From: Palsa-459 sp035937595
GTDB taxonomy: Bacteria > Actinomycetota > Acidimicrobiia > Acidimicrobiales > RAAP-2
Assembly: GCA_035937595.1 (NCBI GenBank)
Contig: DASZHS010000005.1
Span: 124,001-188,000 of the forward strand
Length of the DNA: 64,000 nucleotides
Reading direction: 5' to 3'
Positions 17,226 to 25,377 of this stretch are shown one piece after another. The notes under the pieces were generated by a model. That model was not told the DNA's origin and searched no databases. It worked only from the letters and a program-made list of their open reading frames with translations. The position numbers and the translations under genes were made by a program. Positions within the stretch are counted from its first letter, which is position 1. The number at the start of each line of letters is the position of its first letter.

Positions 17226-17684
17226 TCAGGCGCCGGGAGGGGCGGCGAGACGCGTCAGGATGGCGCCGATCGCGGTGTCCTGGGCCGCGAGGTGGGCCTG
17301 GATCTGCGTCGCCTCCTGCAGGACGGCCTCGGCGTCCTGGTAGGTCTCCTCGGCGCGCTTGTCGGCCGCCTTCGCCTGGATGTTCTGGCCCACGATGATG
17401 ATCGGGAGGAGCACGAGCTGCAGGAAGCTCGACGACAGCCACACCACGATGAAGTACGTGCCCTGCTTGACGGCGTCGGGCAGGGCGACGAGCGCGATCC
17501 CAGTGAACAGGTAGGCGCACCACATCGTGCCGACGACGATCGTGATCCACAGGCCGAAGCGGGCGTTGAACCGGACGACGGGGTTCGGGTGGTCGAGGCG
17601 CCGCTGGTCGCGCACCTTGACGGGCTGCGCGGCACGGTGCTGCTCGATCCTCGGGTGCGGGACGTAGTGGAAGAGCTCGGGCAT
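17226..17684 (-). CDS. membrane protein with two helices and helical tail
   Basis: A 152-residue protein. Two long helices are visible (WITIVVGTMWCAYLFTGIALVALP and the stretch from YFIVVWLSSSF to LPIIIVGQN), then a polar tail (KAADKRAEETYQDAEAVLQEATQIQAHLAAQD) likely to be a coiled coil. The layout is like DUF1003 but the sequence is distinct. Function unknown. ATG 17684 was chosen since the upstream frame is not protein-like. Confidence 0.65.
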   Translation of the reverse strand: MPELFHYVPHPRIEQHRAAQPVKVRDQRRLDHPNPVVRFNARFGLWITIVVGTMWCAYLFTGIALVALPDAVKQGTYFIVVWLSSSFLQLVLLPIIIVGQNIQAKAADKRAEETYQDAEAVLQEATQIQAHLAAQDTAIGAILTRLAAPPGA

Positions 17685-17784
17685 GCCGAAAGTCTCGTGC
17701 CGGCCCCGTTCCCCCCGGGGGATCCCGGCGGCGGGCGCACGCACCCCTCTTACACTTCGCCGGTCAGGCGACGAGAGGGGCCCG

Positions 17785-18078
17785 ATGCCGTTCGTCCAGA
17801 TCATGTCCTACACGACGACCAACCGCGCGGAGATGGATGCGGCGCTGCAGCAGTGGCAGGAGGACACCCGCGACGTGCGCCGTGCCCGACGCCGGCTGCT
17901 CCTGCAGGATCGCGACGCCGCGGACCGCTACGTCGAGGTGGTCTTCTTCGACTCCTACGAGGACGCGATGCACAACTCGAACCTGCCCGCGACGGCCGCG
18001 CTCTCGCGCGCGTTCGACGAGCTCTCCGACGACGGGTTCCACTTCGAGAACTTCGACGTGGTCGCCGACGAGCTGTGA
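17785..18078 (+). CDS. small dimeric ferredoxin-like-fold protein
   Basis: A 97-residue protein beginning MPFVQIMSYTTTNRAEMDAALQQW and containing DRYVEVVFFDSYEDAMHNSNLPATAALS, a pattern typical of small stress-responsive alpha/beta barrel or antibiotic-monooxygenase-like proteins. I cannot name the family. ATG 17785 follows GAGAGGGG. It is probably cotranscribed with the DUF3224 gene 28 bases downstream. Confidence 0.6.
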   Translation: MPFVQIMSYTTTNRAEMDAALQQWQEDTRDVRRARRRLLLQDRDAADRYVEVVFFDSYEDAMHNSNLPATAALSRAFDELSDDGFHFENFDVVADEL

Positions 18079-18106
18079 CCGATTCGACCGGCACGAGGGA
18101 CCGGTC

Positions 18107-18511
18107 GTGATCTCGGCGACCGCACCGTTCACGCTCGACGTCTTCGAGCACGACGACCCGTACGCCGTCGTCGACGGCGTCGCCTACACGCGGTCGCGCA
18201 TCGAGAAGACGTTCCACGGCGACCTCGGGGCCACGAGCACCGTCGAGATGCTCTCGGTCCGTGGCGAGGGCGACGGCGCGGGCTACGTGGCCCTCGAGAC
18301 CGTGCGCGGCTCGCTGCACGGCAGGACCGGGACCTTTGCGCTCCTGCACGTCGGCACCATGACGGCCGACGACGTGTGGGCGCGCTGGCCGATCGCGCCG
18401 GGCTCGGGCACCGGGGCGCTCGAGGGGATCGGGGGCGAGGCGAGGATCGAGATCGCGCCCGACGGCGCGCACACCCTGCACCTGGACTACGCGCTCGGGG
18501 GCGACCGCTAG
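18107..18511 (+). CDS. DUF3224 family protein
   Basis: A 134-residue all-beta protein with the DUF3224 layout: EKTFHGDLGATSTVEMLSVRGE, YVALETVRGSLHGRTGTFALLHVGTM, and IDYALGG-like end LHLDYALGG. The family is related to allene oxide cyclase-like barrels; the role is unknown. GTG 18107 has GAGGGA six bases before. Its TAG stop shares the sequence CTAG with the stop of the convergent DUF1707 gene. Confidence 0.8.
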   Translation: MISATAPFTLDVFEHDDPYAVVDGVAYTRSRIEKTFHGDLGATSTVEMLSVRGEGDGAGYVALETVRGSLHGRTGTFALLHVGTMTADDVWARWPIAPGSGTGALEGIGGEARIEIAPDGAHTLHLDYALGGDR

Positions 18512-19134
18512 GGCGTCGGCGCCTCGGGGAGGGTGCGGTCCGGGCCCTTCTTCAGCTTCGGGGCCTTGCGGCGGACCTCCGTCGCGCCGAACACCGAGAA
18601 GCCGCGGAGGTGGAGCGTGACCGTGGGCTCGGTGCTCGACGGCCCCGCCTCCTCGCGGGCCCCGAAGATCGCGGTCCCCTCGTCGACCACGCGGACCCAG
18701 TCCGGAACGGTGATCTCGACGGCGCCGAAGACGCAGTTGGCGACACAGACGACCTCCGGCGCGTCGAAGCGAGCCTCTCGGAAGTCGAGCTCCACGGCGC
18801 CGAAGATGGCCGTGGCCTTGAACTCGGTCGGGACGTGCCAGCCGCCCTTGCGGCTCTTCGCGCCGAAGATCGCGAGGAACCCGCGCCGGGGCGCGGGCGC
18901 GAGCGGCGCCGGCGGCGCCGCCGGCGCGGCAGCGTGGAGCGTCCCGAGGTCCTGGGTGAGGACGTCGAGCTCGCCGATCGTCCGGGCCTGCAGCGCCTTG
19001 TCCGTGAGCTCGCTGTGCTCGTCCACGGTGAGGCGCCCGTCGGCCGTGGCCGTGGCGAGGACCTGGAGGACGCGGTCGCGGTCCGCGTCCGAGGCGCGCG
19101 TCGTCGGCATGGGCTGCGGGACCATGTCGGACAT
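18508..19134 (-). CDS. DUF1707 protein with cell-wall-active-antibiotic-response-like domain
   Basis: The 208-residue product has an N-terminal DUF1707 (RASDADRDRVLQVLATATADGRLTVDEHSE) and an Ala/Pro linker. The C-terminal domain has four beta repeats each containing IFGAVE or VFGATE, like the LiaF/DUF2154 group. Related proteins sense or tune cell-envelope stress, but here no membrane helix is visible. It is convergent with DUF3224 through a shared CTAG. Confidence 0.8.
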   Translation of the reverse strand: MSDMVPQPMPTTRASDADRDRVLQVLATATADGRLTVDEHSELTDKALQARTIGELDVLTQDLGTLHAAAPAAPPAPLAPAPRRGFLAIFGAKSRKGGWHVPTEFKATAIFGAVELDFREARFDAPEVVCVANCVFGAVEITVPDWVRVVDEGTAIFGAREEAGPSSTEPTVTLHLRGFSVFGATEVRRKAPKLKKGPDRTLPEAPTP

Positions 19135-19261
19135 GGCCCGAGCCTACCGACGGCTCCTCGAAGACGTCGGCGCGCAGGAGGCGCTGGTCGCCGCGAGGGC
19201 GGCTCGCGTGGTCGCCGCGCGGCGGCCCGCACGTCTCGATCGCTCGGCCGGGGGGAGCGAG

Positions 19262-19293
19262 TTGACGCCGTATCGCGTAAGTGTATACTTACG
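19262..19293 (+). promoter_or_regulatory. arsR promoter with overlapping operator
   Basis: TTGACG (19262-19267) and TATACT (19284-19289) are spaced by 16 bases and close to the sigma-70 consensus. A perfect inverted repeat CGTAAGT-GTAT-ACTTACG (19276-19293) covers the -10 box and ends four bases before the ATG. This is the classic place for autorepression by an ArsR protein. Confidence 0.75.
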
Positions 19294-19297
19294 GATT

Positions 19298-19609
19298 ATG
19301 ACGACCCCCGGCGCGGTGCTCGACGCCCTCGGCGACCCGACCCGCCGCGCGGTCTTCGAGCGGGTCCTGCGCGGCCCGATCGCGGCCGGGGCGATCGCCG
19401 AGGGGCTGCCGGTGAGCCGGCCCGCGGTCTCCCAGCACCTGGGCGTGCTGCGGCAGGCGGGGCTCGTCGTCGACCACGCGATCGGACGGCAGCGCATCTA
19501 CGAGGTGGTGCCCGACGCCATCGTCCAGATGCGGGACTACTTCGACGCGTTCTGGGACCAGGCGCTGGCGTCGTTCCGCGACGCCGCCGAGCAAGGAGGC
19601 ACACGATGA
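19298..19609 (+). CDS. ArsR family transcriptional regulator
   Basis: A 103-residue winged-helix regulator: ALGDPTRRAVFERVLRGPIAAGAIAEGLPVSRPAVSQHLGVLRQAGLVV, then GRQRIYEV at the wing. It lacks the ELCVCDL cysteines of arsenic sensors and matches the subgroup that sits beside AHSA1 genes. It overlaps the SRPBCC gene by ATGA, and its own promoter holds a perfect palindrome, so the pair is probably autorepressed. Confidence 0.9.
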   Translation: MTTPGAVLDALGDPTRRAVFERVLRGPIAAGAIAEGLPVSRPAVSQHLGVLRQAGLVVDHAIGRQRIYEVVPDAIVQMRDYFDAFWDQALASFRDAAEQGGTR

Positions 19610-20070
19610 GCACCACCGCAGCAAGGGCGGTCCGCAAGTCCGTCGAGGTCCGCGTCCCCGTGGAGCGGGCGTGGGCGGTCTTCACCGAGCAGATGGGGTC
19701 GTGGTGGCCGCTCGCCACGCACTCGATCGGCCGCGAGGAGGGCACCACGCCGGACGGCGTCGTGGTCGAGGGCCGCGTCGGTGGCGTGATCTACGAGTCG
19801 ATCGCCGGGGACCGCCGCACGTGGGGCACGATCGCCGAGTGGGACCCACCGTGGCGGCTGAGCGTCGACTGGACCGTGGGCTCGGACGTCACGACGCGGT
19901 GGACCGCGACGTTCGCCGCGACGACGACCGGGACGCGCCTCGAGCTCGTCCACTCGGGCTTCGAGGCGCACGGCGCGCGCGAGGACGAGCTGCGGACCTC
20001 CTACGGCAGCGAGGACGGCTGGACCTACGTGCTCGCGAGGTTCGTCGAGGCGGCCGACGCAGAGGGCTGA
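19606..20070 (+). CDS. AHSA1/SRPBCC domain protein
   Basis: A 154-residue START-like protein: VEVRVPVERAWAVFTEQMGSWWP at the start and GTRLELVHSGFEAHG near the end. The fold has a hydrophobic pocket; in ArsR-SRPBCC pairs the ligand is usually unknown. AAGGAGG precedes ATG 19606, which overlaps the arsR stop by four bases. Confidence 0.85.
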   Translation: MSTTAARAVRKSVEVRVPVERAWAVFTEQMGSWWPLATHSIGREEGTTPDGVVVEGRVGGVIYESIAGDRRTWGTIAEWDPPWRLSVDWTVGSDVTTRWTATFAATTTGTRLELVHSGFEAHGAREDELRTSYGSEDGWTYVLARFVEAADAEG

Positions 20071-20073
20071 GAC

Positions 20074-20565
20074 TCAGCGACCTGTGCGGGCGACGACCGT
20101 CACGGGCGTCGCGCCCGTGAGGCGGCGCAGCTCGTCGTAGGTCGTCGGGAACACCGCGTTCGGAGTCCCGGCGGCCGCCCAGACCTCGACGATCGGCTCG
20201 AGGGTCGCGTCGATCAGCACCCGCGGCGACGTCGGCCAGTTCACGGGCGCCACGCCCCCGATGGGCTGGCCCGTGACGGCGCGGACCTCGTCGGCGTCTG
20301 CCTGGTGGACGGTCGCGCCGCCGAGCTGGCGGCCGAGGTGCTCGAGGTCGACGCGGTGCGCGCCGCTCTTGATCACCACGATCGGCTCGTCGTCCGCCAC
20401 GAAGACCAGGCAGCTCGCGATCGCGGCGAGCTCGCAGCCCAACGCTGCGGCCGCCTCGGCCGAGGTCCTCGTCGGCACGGCGAACTCGCGGACCTCGCCC
20501 GTTGCCCCGGCGGTCCGGAGCGCGTCGGCGACGCGCTGGGCGCTTCGGTGCAGCGGCGGGCTCAC
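20074..20565 (-). CDS. YbaK/EbsC-type aminoacyl-tRNA deacylase
   Basis: A 163-residue protein of the YbaK/ProX family, which hydrolyses misacylated tRNAs. Visible features are CLVFVADDEPIVVIKSGAHRVDLEHLG, holding the conserved catalytic lysine, and QPIGGVAPVNW, the GXXP substrate-gating loop. The GTG start overlaps the livF stop by four bases, so it is the last gene of the liv operon, an unusual but plausible companion for amino-acid import. Confidence 0.85.
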   Translation of the reverse strand: MSPPLHRSAQRVADALRTAGATGEVREFAVPTRTSAEAAAALGCELAAIASCLVFVADDEPIVVIKSGAHRVDLEHLGRQLGGATVHQADADEVRAVTGQPIGGVAPVNWPTSPRVLIDATLEPIVEVWAAAGTPNAVFPTTYDELRRLTGATPVTVVARTGR

Positions 20566-21284
20566 GTCGTGAGGTCCTCCCCGAGGTAGGCCATCCGCAC
20601 GCGGTCGTCGGCCAGGAGCACGGCGGCCGCGTCGGCGAGGACGACGCTGCCCGTCTCGAGCACGTAGCCGCGATCGGCGACGGCGAGGGCCTTGGCCGCG
20701 TTCTGCTCGACGAGCAGGATGGTCACGCCGCGGTCCCGGATCTTGGTGATGATCGAGAAGATCGTCTCGACCATGAGCGGCGCGAGCCCCATGGAGGGCT
20801 CGTCCAGGAGGAGCAGCCGAGGCTCGCCCATGAGCGCCCGCCCGATGGCGAGCATCTGCTGCTCGCCGCCGGACAGGTCGCCGCCGAGCTGCTGGCGGCG
20901 CTCTTGCAGCACGGGGAACAGCTCGAAGACCTCTGCGAGCGCGTCGCCGCTGTGGTGCCCCCGTCGGTGGTGGTAGGCACCCATCTCGAGGTTCTCCGCG
21001 ACGGTCATCACCGGGAAGATGCGACGGCCCTCCGGGACGTGCCCGATGCCGAGCTGGACGATGCTGTGCGCGACGAGGCGGGTGAGGTCGACGCCGTCGA
21101 ACGTGACCGTGCCCTTGGCCGGCCGGTGCAGCCCCGACAGCATCCGCAGCGTGGTCGTCTTGCCGGCGCCGTTCGCGCCGAGCAGCGTGACGATCTCGCC
21201 GTCCTCGACGCTGATGCTGAGGTCCTTCACGGCCGGGACCTGGCCGTAGCGGATCTCGACGTGCTCGACCTCGAGGAGGGTCAT
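20562..21284 (-). CDS. livF: branched-chain amino-acid-type ABC transporter ATPase LivF
   Basis: A 240-residue ATPase: Walker A GANGAGKT, signature LSGGEQQMLAIGRAL, Walker B LLLLDEPSMGL and switch VEQN. The MTVAENLEMGAY stretch is typical of LivF. It powers import of branched-chain amino acids or other acyl or amide solutes together with LivG, LivH, LivM and the binding protein. It overlaps livG and the ybaK-like gene by four bases each. Confidence 0.9.
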   Translation of the reverse strand: MTLLEVEHVEIRYGQVPAVKDLSISVEDGEIVTLLGANGAGKTTTLRMLSGLHRPAKGTVTFDGVDLTRLVAHSIVQLGIGHVPEGRRIFPVMTVAENLEMGAYHHRRGHHSGDALAEVFELFPVLQERRQQLGGDLSGGEQQMLAIGRALMGEPRLLLLDEPSMGLAPLMVETIFSIITKIRDRGVTILLVEQNAAKALAVADRGYVLETGSVVLADAAAVLLADDRVRMAYLGEDLTT

Positions 21285-22186
21285 GCGGTCCCGCCACCTG
21301 CCCCGGTGGACCCGTCGTCGTCCGGCGCCCCCGTCGCCGGGGTCCCCCCCGCCGCCTCCTCGGCGTGGGAGGTGCCGAGGTAGGCGTCGATGACGACCGG
21401 GTCGCGCTGGATCGACGCCGGGCTGCCCTCGGCGATCACGCGGCCGAAGTTGAGGACCACGATGCGCTCGGCGACGGACATCACGAGCTTCATGTCGTGC
21501 TCGATCAGGAGGACCGAGACGCCGAGCTCGTCGTTGATCCTCCGGATCAGCTCGGCCAGCACGAGCTTCTCGGCGGGGTTGGTGCCCGCCGCCGGCTCGT
21601 CGAGGAGCAGCACCTCGGGACGCGTGCCGAGCGCGCGGGCGATCTCGAGCTTGCGCCGGTCGCCGTAGGGCAGCGTGCTCGCGAGCGCGCCCGATCGGTG
21701 CTCCAGCCCGACGAACTCGAGGAGGTGCAGCGTGCGCAGGTCGCTCTCACGCTCCTCTTCGAGCGTCCTCGGCAGGCGCAGCATCGCGCCCACCGGGCCC
21801 GTGCGCTGCGTCGACTCGACGCCGACGCGGACGTTCTCGAACGTCGTCATCGCCCCGAACAGCCGCGACGTCTGGAACGTCCTCGCGACGCCCAGGCGAG
21901 TGACCCGGTAGGGCTTGAGCCCGTTGATCTGGTGGGTCTTGCCGGAGCTCGGCGAGAGGTGGATCGACCCCTCCTGGGGTCGGTAGACCCCGGTGAGGCA
22001 GTTGAACAGCGACGTCTTGCCGGCGCCGTTCGGGCCGATGATCGCGAGGATCTCGCCGCGCTGCTGGGTGATCGACACGTCGTTCAGGCTCGTGACCCCG
22101 CCGAAGCGGAGCGTGACGTGCTCGATCGTGAACAGCGCCGGCGCGGGCACGCCCGTGGCCGCATCGGCGCGCTCGACCGTGGTCAT
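21281..22186 (-). CDS. livG: branched-chain amino-acid-type ABC transporter ATPase LivG
   Basis: A 301-residue ATPase with Walker A GPNGAGKT, the LivG sequence FNCLTGVYRPQEGSI, Walker B VLLLDEPAAG and switch EHDMKLVM. The signature loop is diverged: LPYGDRRKLEIARALG, as usual in LivG. A Gly/Thr/Asp-rich C-terminal tail of about 20 residues adds to the usual length. ATGA overlap with livM. Confidence 0.9.
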   Translation of the reverse strand: MTTVERADAATGVPAPALFTIEHVTLRFGGVTSLNDVSITQQRGEILAIIGPNGAGKTSLFNCLTGVYRPQEGSIHLSPSSGKTHQINGLKPYRVTRLGVARTFQTSRLFGAMTTFENVRVGVESTQRTGPVGAMLRLPRTLEEERESDLRTLHLLEFVGLEHRSGALASTLPYGDRRKLEIARALGTRPEVLLLDEPAAGTNPAEKLVLAELIRRINDELGVSVLLIEHDMKLVMSVAERIVVLNFGRVIAEGSPASIQRDPVVIDAYLGTSHAEEAAGGTPATGAPDDDGSTGAGGGTA

Positions 22187-24309
22187 CTGGTCTCCGAGCC
22201 GAGGTAGCCGCGCTCACCGAGGAAGTAGCCCGAGCCGAAGACCCGGGTCCGCCAGGCCACGTCCCCGGCGTCGGCGTCGGCGAGGTCGTCCACGGGGCCG
22301 CCGCCGGACTCCACGAGCTGGATCTCGCGCCGCCGGCGCCGGCTCGGGATGATCCCCTGGGGGCGGAAGATCATCATCACGATCAGGATCGCGCCCAGGT
22401 AGATGTAGAGGTCGAGCGTGTTGTACCAGGTGTAGCTCTGCTGCTGGAGGTACGCGGGAAGGCCCTGGATCACGATCGCGCCGATCACCGGGCCGGCCAG
22501 CGACCCCATGCCCCCGAAGACGACGACGACGACGACGGTGATGGAGAACTGCACCATGAACGAGGTCGGGAGGAACTGGCCGCTCTGGCTCGCGACGAAG
22601 ACCCCGGCGAAGCCGCCCGTGGACGCGCCGATCGCGAAGGCCATCACCTTGTACTTGAGCGCGTTGATGCCGAGCGAGTCGGCCGCGGGCTCGTCCTCGC
22701 GCAGCGCGGTCCAGGTTCGGCCCACCTTCGAGTTGTTGAGGAAGTTGAAGGCCACCATGCTGACGATGACCACGCCCAAGAGCAGGTAGTAGCTCGGCAG
22801 GTAGCTGATCGCGCTCCACTGCTGCCCGGCCTTGAGGATCGGCGTGAGGACGTGGAAGTTGAAGTAGGGGATGCCCGATGCACCGAACGACCCGCCCGTG
22901 ATGCCCGTGAGGTTCGTGGCGAAGATGAAGATGATCTCGCCGAAGCCGAGCGTGACGATCGCGAGGTAGTCGCCTCGCAGGCGGAGCGTGGGCGTCCCCA
23001 GGAGCACGCCGGCGAGCATGGCGGCAGCGATCGCGAAGGGGATCAGCCAGAAGTCGCTGAGGATGAAGGGCGGGTGCACCGGGAGGGCGCCCGTGAAGTA
23101 CGCCGTCGTGTAGGCGCCGATCGCGTAGAAGGCGATGTAGCCGAGGTCGAGGAGGCCGGCCCAGCCGATGACGACGTTGAGGCCCAGCCCCAAGAGCACG
23201 TAGGGCATGATCTGCAGGTTGATGTTCGAGAGGCTCGAGGTGCTCATGTGCAGCGGCCACTCGAGGGCCAAGAGCAGCACGAACAGCACCAGCGCCGGCT
23301 TCCCGAGGGCGCCTTGGGCTCGGTCCACCGCGTGGTAGCGGTGCAGGATCCTCGCGGTGCGGGTGGCGTCGGGGTCCGCGGCGTCCGCGATGAGCCACCC
23401 GAGCCCGCCCAAGACGAGCGCCGCGCCCAGCGCCATGAGGAGCACCCCGGCCATGGGCGCGTGGACGAGCAGGTGGTCGCGCGAGAGGAAGCTCGCGAGT
23501 GACTTCGAGGCCTTCGCGTCCCACTGGGACCAGGAGGTCCACGTGAGGAAGCCGTAGGCGACGAGGACCACGCCGAGCCCGACGAGGACCCCTCTGCCGC
23601 GCCGGCGTGCGGCGCGCGCCCGGAGGCTGCCCAAGAGGACCACGAGGAGCTCGACGGTCACGAGGAACCCGGCGGTCGCGAGCAGCGTCTTGCCGAGCAC
23701 CGGGTTGTGCAGCACGACGCCGATGGTGTCGAGGTACCGGCTCACCGGACCGGTCAGCCACGCCAGCGCCCCATAGAGCGCGACGAAGCCGTAGATGAGG
23801 ATCCGTGCGACGCGCGGCCGACCCGTCCGCAGTGCGAGCGACACGACTTCGAGGGCCAGCAGGGAGGCGCCGAACTGGATGCACAGCCCGCCCTTCCACG
23901 GGTCGTGCGGTGAGATCCAGGACACGTAGACGAAGCCGAAGCCGATCAGCGCGAGGTCGGCGACGACGCGCCGGGGGGTGGCCGCGAGCACGTGGAGCAT
24001 CCGTCCACGAACGCCCCGGGTCCACTGGGTGACGACGGACCCGAACCGCAGCCAGCCGGCGCGCACGACGAAGAGGACGAGGCCGACCGCGAGGAACCAG
24101 TAGACCCTCGGCGCCGACAGCGACCCCGTGATCCCGGACAACGGCGCCGTCGCGCTGCCCTCCGGACCGGTCATGACCGCGAGCACCAGCCCGGCGAGCA
24201 TGCTCGCGACGAAGAGCCTCGCGTACGAGTTGCGCCAGACGTCCACGAGCAGAGTCCGCGTCGAGCGGGCAGTGCCCGGCTCGTGCTCGAGGCTGGCCGG
24301 CGCCGTCAC
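22183..24309 (-). CDS. livM: branched-chain amino-acid-type ABC permease LivM with long N-terminal membrane extension
   Basis: The 708-residue product is about twice the usual LivM size. The C-terminal part (from about residue 365) is a standard permease: LQIMPYVLLGLGLNVVIGWAGLLDLG, LRLRGDYLAIVTLGFGEI and the coupling loop ALREDEPAADSLGIN. The first 350 residues hold about eight additional hydrophobic segments of no family I recognise. The GTG start overlaps livH by four bases, which supports the long form as the true product. A short Asp-rich tail follows the last helix. Confidence 0.85.
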   Translation of the reverse strand: MTAPASLEHEPGTARSTRTLLVDVWRNSYARLFVASMLAGLVLAVMTGPEGSATAPLSGITGSLSAPRVYWFLAVGLVLFVVRAGWLRFGSVVTQWTRGVRGRMLHVLAATPRRVVADLALIGFGFVYVSWISPHDPWKGGLCIQFGASLLALEVVSLALRTGRPRVARILIYGFVALYGALAWLTGPVSRYLDTIGVVLHNPVLGKTLLATAGFLVTVELLVVLLGSLRARAARRRGRGVLVGLGVVLVAYGFLTWTSWSQWDAKASKSLASFLSRDHLLVHAPMAGVLLMALGAALVLGGLGWLIADAADPDATRTARILHRYHAVDRAQGALGKPALVLFVLLLALEWPLHMSTSSLSNINLQIMPYVLLGLGLNVVIGWAGLLDLGYIAFYAIGAYTTAYFTGALPVHPPFILSDFWLIPFAIAAAMLAGVLLGTPTLRLRGDYLAIVTLGFGEIIFIFATNLTGITGGSFGASGIPYFNFHVLTPILKAGQQWSAISYLPSYYLLLGVVIVSMVAFNFLNNSKVGRTWTALREDEPAADSLGINALKYKVMAFAIGASTGGFAGVFVASQSGQFLPTSFMVQFSITVVVVVVFGGMGSLAGPVIGAIVIQGLPAYLQQQSYTWYNTLDLYIYLGAILIVMMIFRPQGIIPSRRRRREIQLVESGGGPVDDLADADAGDVAWRTRVFGSGYFLGERGYLGSETR

Positions 24310-25253
24310 GCCACTCTCCCGAGCCGCTCCCCGAGGATGCCGGTCGGGCGGAACATGAGCACGGTCACGAGCACGCCGAACGCGACGACGTCCTGCCAGC
24401 TCGTCGAGATCCACTTGATGGGGATGGCCTCGACGAGCCCGAGGATGATCCCGCCGAGCATCGCGCCGCGGAGGTTGCCGATGCCCCCCAGCACCGCGGC
24501 GGTGAACCCCTTCAGCCCAGGGATGAAGCCCATCTGGTAGCCGACCTGGTACTGCATGCCCCACAGACAGCCGGCCGCGCCGCCGAGGATGCCGCCGAGG
24601 ATGAACGTGGTCGCGATCGTTCGGTCGATGTTGACGCCCATGAGGCTCGCCACCTCGCCGTCCTGGGCGACCGCGCGGATCCCGCGTCCGAGCTTGGTCC
24701 GGTTGACGAGGGTGTCCGCGAAGATGAGCATGAGGACCGAGACGAGGATGACCAGGATCCAGATCTGCTGGACCGGAGCGCCGCAGAGGTAGAACGCGTT
24801 CCCGGCCACGAGCTTCGGCTCGGGGACGAAGACGCCCTGGCGCCCGAACTCCTTGCCGGCGATGTTCTGCAGGAACAGCGACGCGCCGATGGCCGCGATC
24901 AGATAGGTGAACTTTGGCGCGCCGCGACGCCGGAGCGGACGGTACGCGACGCGCTCGAGCCCGTAGGCCGTCACCCCGCCGGCGAGGCCGCCCGCGGCGA
25001 GTCCGACGACGATCCAGCCGAGCGCGAGGAAGCCGCCCGGCGTCGAGTCCCCGAGGGCGGCGTGCAGGGCGAAGTACGCCCCGAAGCCCCCCATCATGAA
25101 GACCTCGGAGTGCGCGAAGTTGATGAGCCGGAGGACGCCGTAGACCAGCGTGTACCCGATGGCGATCAGGGCGTAGAGGAAACCGTTCGCGAGTCCCTCA
25201 CTGACGAGCGCGATCCATTCGTTGTTCTGGACGAAGTACGCAGGACAGTGCAT
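24306..25253 (-). CDS. livH: branched-chain amino-acid-type ABC permease LivH
   Basis: A 315-residue permease of about eight helices. Marks of LivH are GLANGFLYALIAIGYTLVYGVLRLINFAHSE at the start, RAVAQDGEVASLMGVNID, which is the EAA-like coupling loop, and GGIGNLRGAMLGG. It forms the translocation pore with LivM. ATG 25253. It is separated from livK by 124 bases that contain a terminator-like hairpin, so its expression is probably lower than that of the binding protein. Confidence 0.9.
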   Translation of the reverse strand: MHCPAYFVQNNEWIALVSEGLANGFLYALIAIGYTLVYGVLRLINFAHSEVFMMGGFGAYFALHAALGDSTPGGFLALGWIVVGLAAGGLAGGVTAYGLERVAYRPLRRRGAPKFTYLIAAIGASLFLQNIAGKEFGRQGVFVPEPKLVAGNAFYLCGAPVQQIWILVILVSVLMLIFADTLVNRTKLGRGIRAVAQDGEVASLMGVNIDRTIATTFILGGILGGAAGCLWGMQYQVGYQMGFIPGLKGFTAAVLGGIGNLRGAMLGGIILGLVEAIPIKWISTSWQDVVAFGVLVTVLMFRPTGILGERLGRVA

Positions 25254-25315
25254 CGCCGTGTGACCCCTCCCCGGTGGGCCCTGTTTCTATCAAAGGGCGC
25301 AGCGGGGGCAAAAGG

Positions 25316-25351
25316 AAACCGGGCGCCCCGCGTGTGCGGGACGCCCGGTTT
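25316..25351 (-). terminator. intrinsic terminator or attenuator between livK and livH
   Basis: A 16-base stem with one mismatch and a four-base loop (stem arms start AAACCGGGCG) lies 27 bases after the livK stop. On the reverse strand it is followed by CCTTTTGCC, a short T run. It probably ends most transcripts after livK and lets some continue into livHMGF. Confidence 0.75.
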
Positions 25352-25377
25352 CCGGAGCGCGTGTGTTTCGGAGCCGT

